From Strigamia acuminata (Eukaryota > Arthropoda > Chilopoda > Geophilomorpha > Linotaeniidae), in NCBI GenBank assembly GCA_949358305.1, contig OX442315.1:36792427-36856426 (forward strand): a DNA stretch of 64,000 bases, given 5' to 3'. The translations under genes were made by a program, and so were the position numbers. Under the pieces are notes generated by a model, which was given only the letters and a program-made list of their open reading frames with translations, was not told the origin of the DNA and did no database searches. Of the stretch, positions 62,784 to 64,000 are shown piece after piece; positions within the stretch are counted from its first letter, which is position 1, and the number at the start of each line of letters is the position of its first letter.

Positions 62784-62930
62784 GGTTGTAAGTAACGCAC
62801 TCATCAATTCTAGTTTTGGTAAAGTGAGTTCTTTCACAGGAGCCACTCTACACCTAGATGATTAACATTTGTATCGAAGCTTTCCAGTCGTGAATAGGCA
62901 ACAACACCACACGCATAAGGTCTCGCATCG
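62784..62930 (-). pseudogene. BEL/Pao pol fragment, upstream piece
   Basis: On the minus strand CDARPYACGVVAYSRLES, then in another frame RVAPVKELTLPKLELMSALL, are typical of the BEL/Pao RNase H start (DAS-x-AYG; RVAP-x-K-x3-LPRLEL-x-ALL). The reading continues after removal of copy B into WTDSKIVLHWL at 49240. Frameshifts and stops show an old relic. Confidence 0.72.
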
Positions 62931-63730
62931 CAGAAGACATGTATCTGCCTAATATTATTTTTATTTCTCCACGTGATAATAGGAAATAATAAATAGGAAA
63001 TTCTAACTCAGCAATTCTTTCTTGGTATTTGTATGTATCAAGTGTCAGTGGAGATGCATGACGTTTGATCACTGGGCTGTGGTCAGTGTAGTTTTTGGTG
63101 CACATAGTTCCCCATGTGGTCCAGTGGCTAGCATACCTGGCTTTCACCCAGGTGTCATGAACGGAGTAGTGAACGGGGTTGTAGATGGAGTCGTGAACGG
63201 AGTTGTTTGGCCATGTATTTCAAAAAAAATTATTACGGAGTATTTCATTTGTGTTTCGTCTGGCCATGGCGGAATCAGAACAGGATGTGATTTCTGTTAT
63301 GCATTTGGAGTTAAAACTATAAAAATAGGTTTATTAGCCAGGTTTCTCTTGCCTGACATTGTTTACAGTGTAATAATAAAGAAAATGATATAATTGTGCA
63401 ATTGTTAGCACTGTAAATATTTCTGACAATCGATTGGTACTACATGACACATTGTTACAGACGTAACAGTTAATTATAAGTACTGTATATATTTAAGTTT
63501 ATGGAATGACAGCTAAATTAGGAAGAATGTAATTTGCAATAACACTGGCATTGTTATGCCAATCAGGATGACGGACACCTGGAACTGTATATCGTATAAT
63601 TGCACCACGCCTGTCCAGTGTCTGAAGGCAAACGCAGTCATTTATATAAATCTAAAAAAGAATAATACCAAAGACGCGAATGATTTGCTAAAATTGTTAA
63701 AAACATTTTAAGAGTACTTTTAAGACATAC
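62931..63730. other. intergenic with short minisatellite
   Basis: No gene seen. At 63154-63207 a 12-bp unit (GTNGTGAACGGA-like) is repeated about four times. Confidence 0.45.
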
Positions 63731-64000
63731 AGGGTGGTCAGAAAGTCTGGTTCTATGTAAATAATTCCCAAACTGTTCTAGATGTTGATTCAGCAAAATT
63801 ATTGTAAGGGTAGTATGTCAGGGGAAATCCAATTATGACATCCAATTTGACCTCTGAGGTCATCTTCAAGGTTATCTATATTGTAACTCAAGAACCGTGA
63901 CAGATAAAGCAAAAAGATGAATTAGAAAGTTGTAGAGCATCATCCAATTAGTCTAGAACCGTTCTTAAAAAAATTATTTCTTACTGAAAAGTTTTGAGAA
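63731..64000. mobile_element. possible end of a DNA transposon
   Basis: ACAGGGTGGTCAGAAAGTCTGG at about 63728 resembles the CAGGGTGnnCAnAAAGT start common to many arthropod transposon ends. The following 270 bp has no ORF, and the other end lies outside the window. Confidence 0.35.

Noticed and set aside
63022-63393. 123-codon frame spanning the minisatellite near the right end
   Set aside because: The frame is opened by a 12-bp tandem repeat and crosses BEL-relic flank. No domain or start support.
1-64000. tRNA, rRNA and CRISPR arrays
   Set aside because: Scanned by eye for tRNA A/B-box pairs, rRNA-like GC blocks and regularly spaced direct repeats. None was convincing.

Overview
The window is nuclear DNA of an arthropod, probably a hexapod. 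The basis is AT-rich intergenic sequence, many GT-AG introns of only 56-100 bp, TATA-type promoters, and the animal genes present: an ethanolamine/choline kinase, a nose-resistant-to-fluoxetine (NRF-6) type acyltransferase, and a protein resembling 27 kDa haemolymph proteins. Short introns and this gene content would suit a springtail or a compact insect genome, but I cannot fix the species. No tRNA, rRNA or CRISPR was seen.

Layout. 1-1229: small inverted-repeat elements. 1230-2752 (+): 3' part of an ethanolamine/choline kinase gene. 3.9-35 kb: a dispersed cluster of nine intact genes and two broken copies for small secreted peptides. All share a signal peptide in exon 1, a phase-1 intron just before the mature domain, and exon 2 with a CX3C...CXC cysteine pattern. 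Within this stretch lie an 875-bp near-perfect palindrome (4605-5479), a small gene ending in a polybasic-CSIL tail (10553-11023), a complete 15-exon NRF-6-like gene (14978-11368, minus) and the first giant retrotransposon. 36.3-45.7 kb (minus): a five-exon gene for a secreted or GPI-anchored cysteine-rich protein, one intron of which holds a complete 5.4-kb mag-like Ty3/gypsy element (38163-43558, antisense to the gene). 46.5-47.6 kb (+): a second cysteine-rich secreted protein, divergent from the first. 48.3-49.3 kb: a MITE, a Copia gag remnant and a BEL/Pao remnant. The BEL/Pao remnant is split by the second giant retrotransposon.

Almost half of the window is two copies of one Ty3/gypsy-type element. 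Copy A is 18843-32358 (minus) and copy B is 49268-62783 (plus). Both are exactly 13,516 bp, colinear, with 996-bp LTRs, different 4-bp target duplications, and open gag, pol and a third 955-codon ORF. Any coordinate x in B corresponds to 81626-x in A. The element carries unusual signals. Two tandem A_AAA_AAC slippery heptamers stand 6 nt before a 10-bp stem-loop at the gag/pol overlap. Three tandem CCCGTAGC...GCACGGG stem-loops lie downstream of pol. A polypyrimidine/AG splice acceptor sits directly against the ATG of ORF3. ORF3 has no recognisable Env features and no function I can name.

The most novel items are the four-cysteine peptide cluster and the expression signals plus ORF3 of the giant retrotransposon. 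Exon structures were derived by hand from splice consensus and frame. All phases close, but no transcript or database evidence was available.
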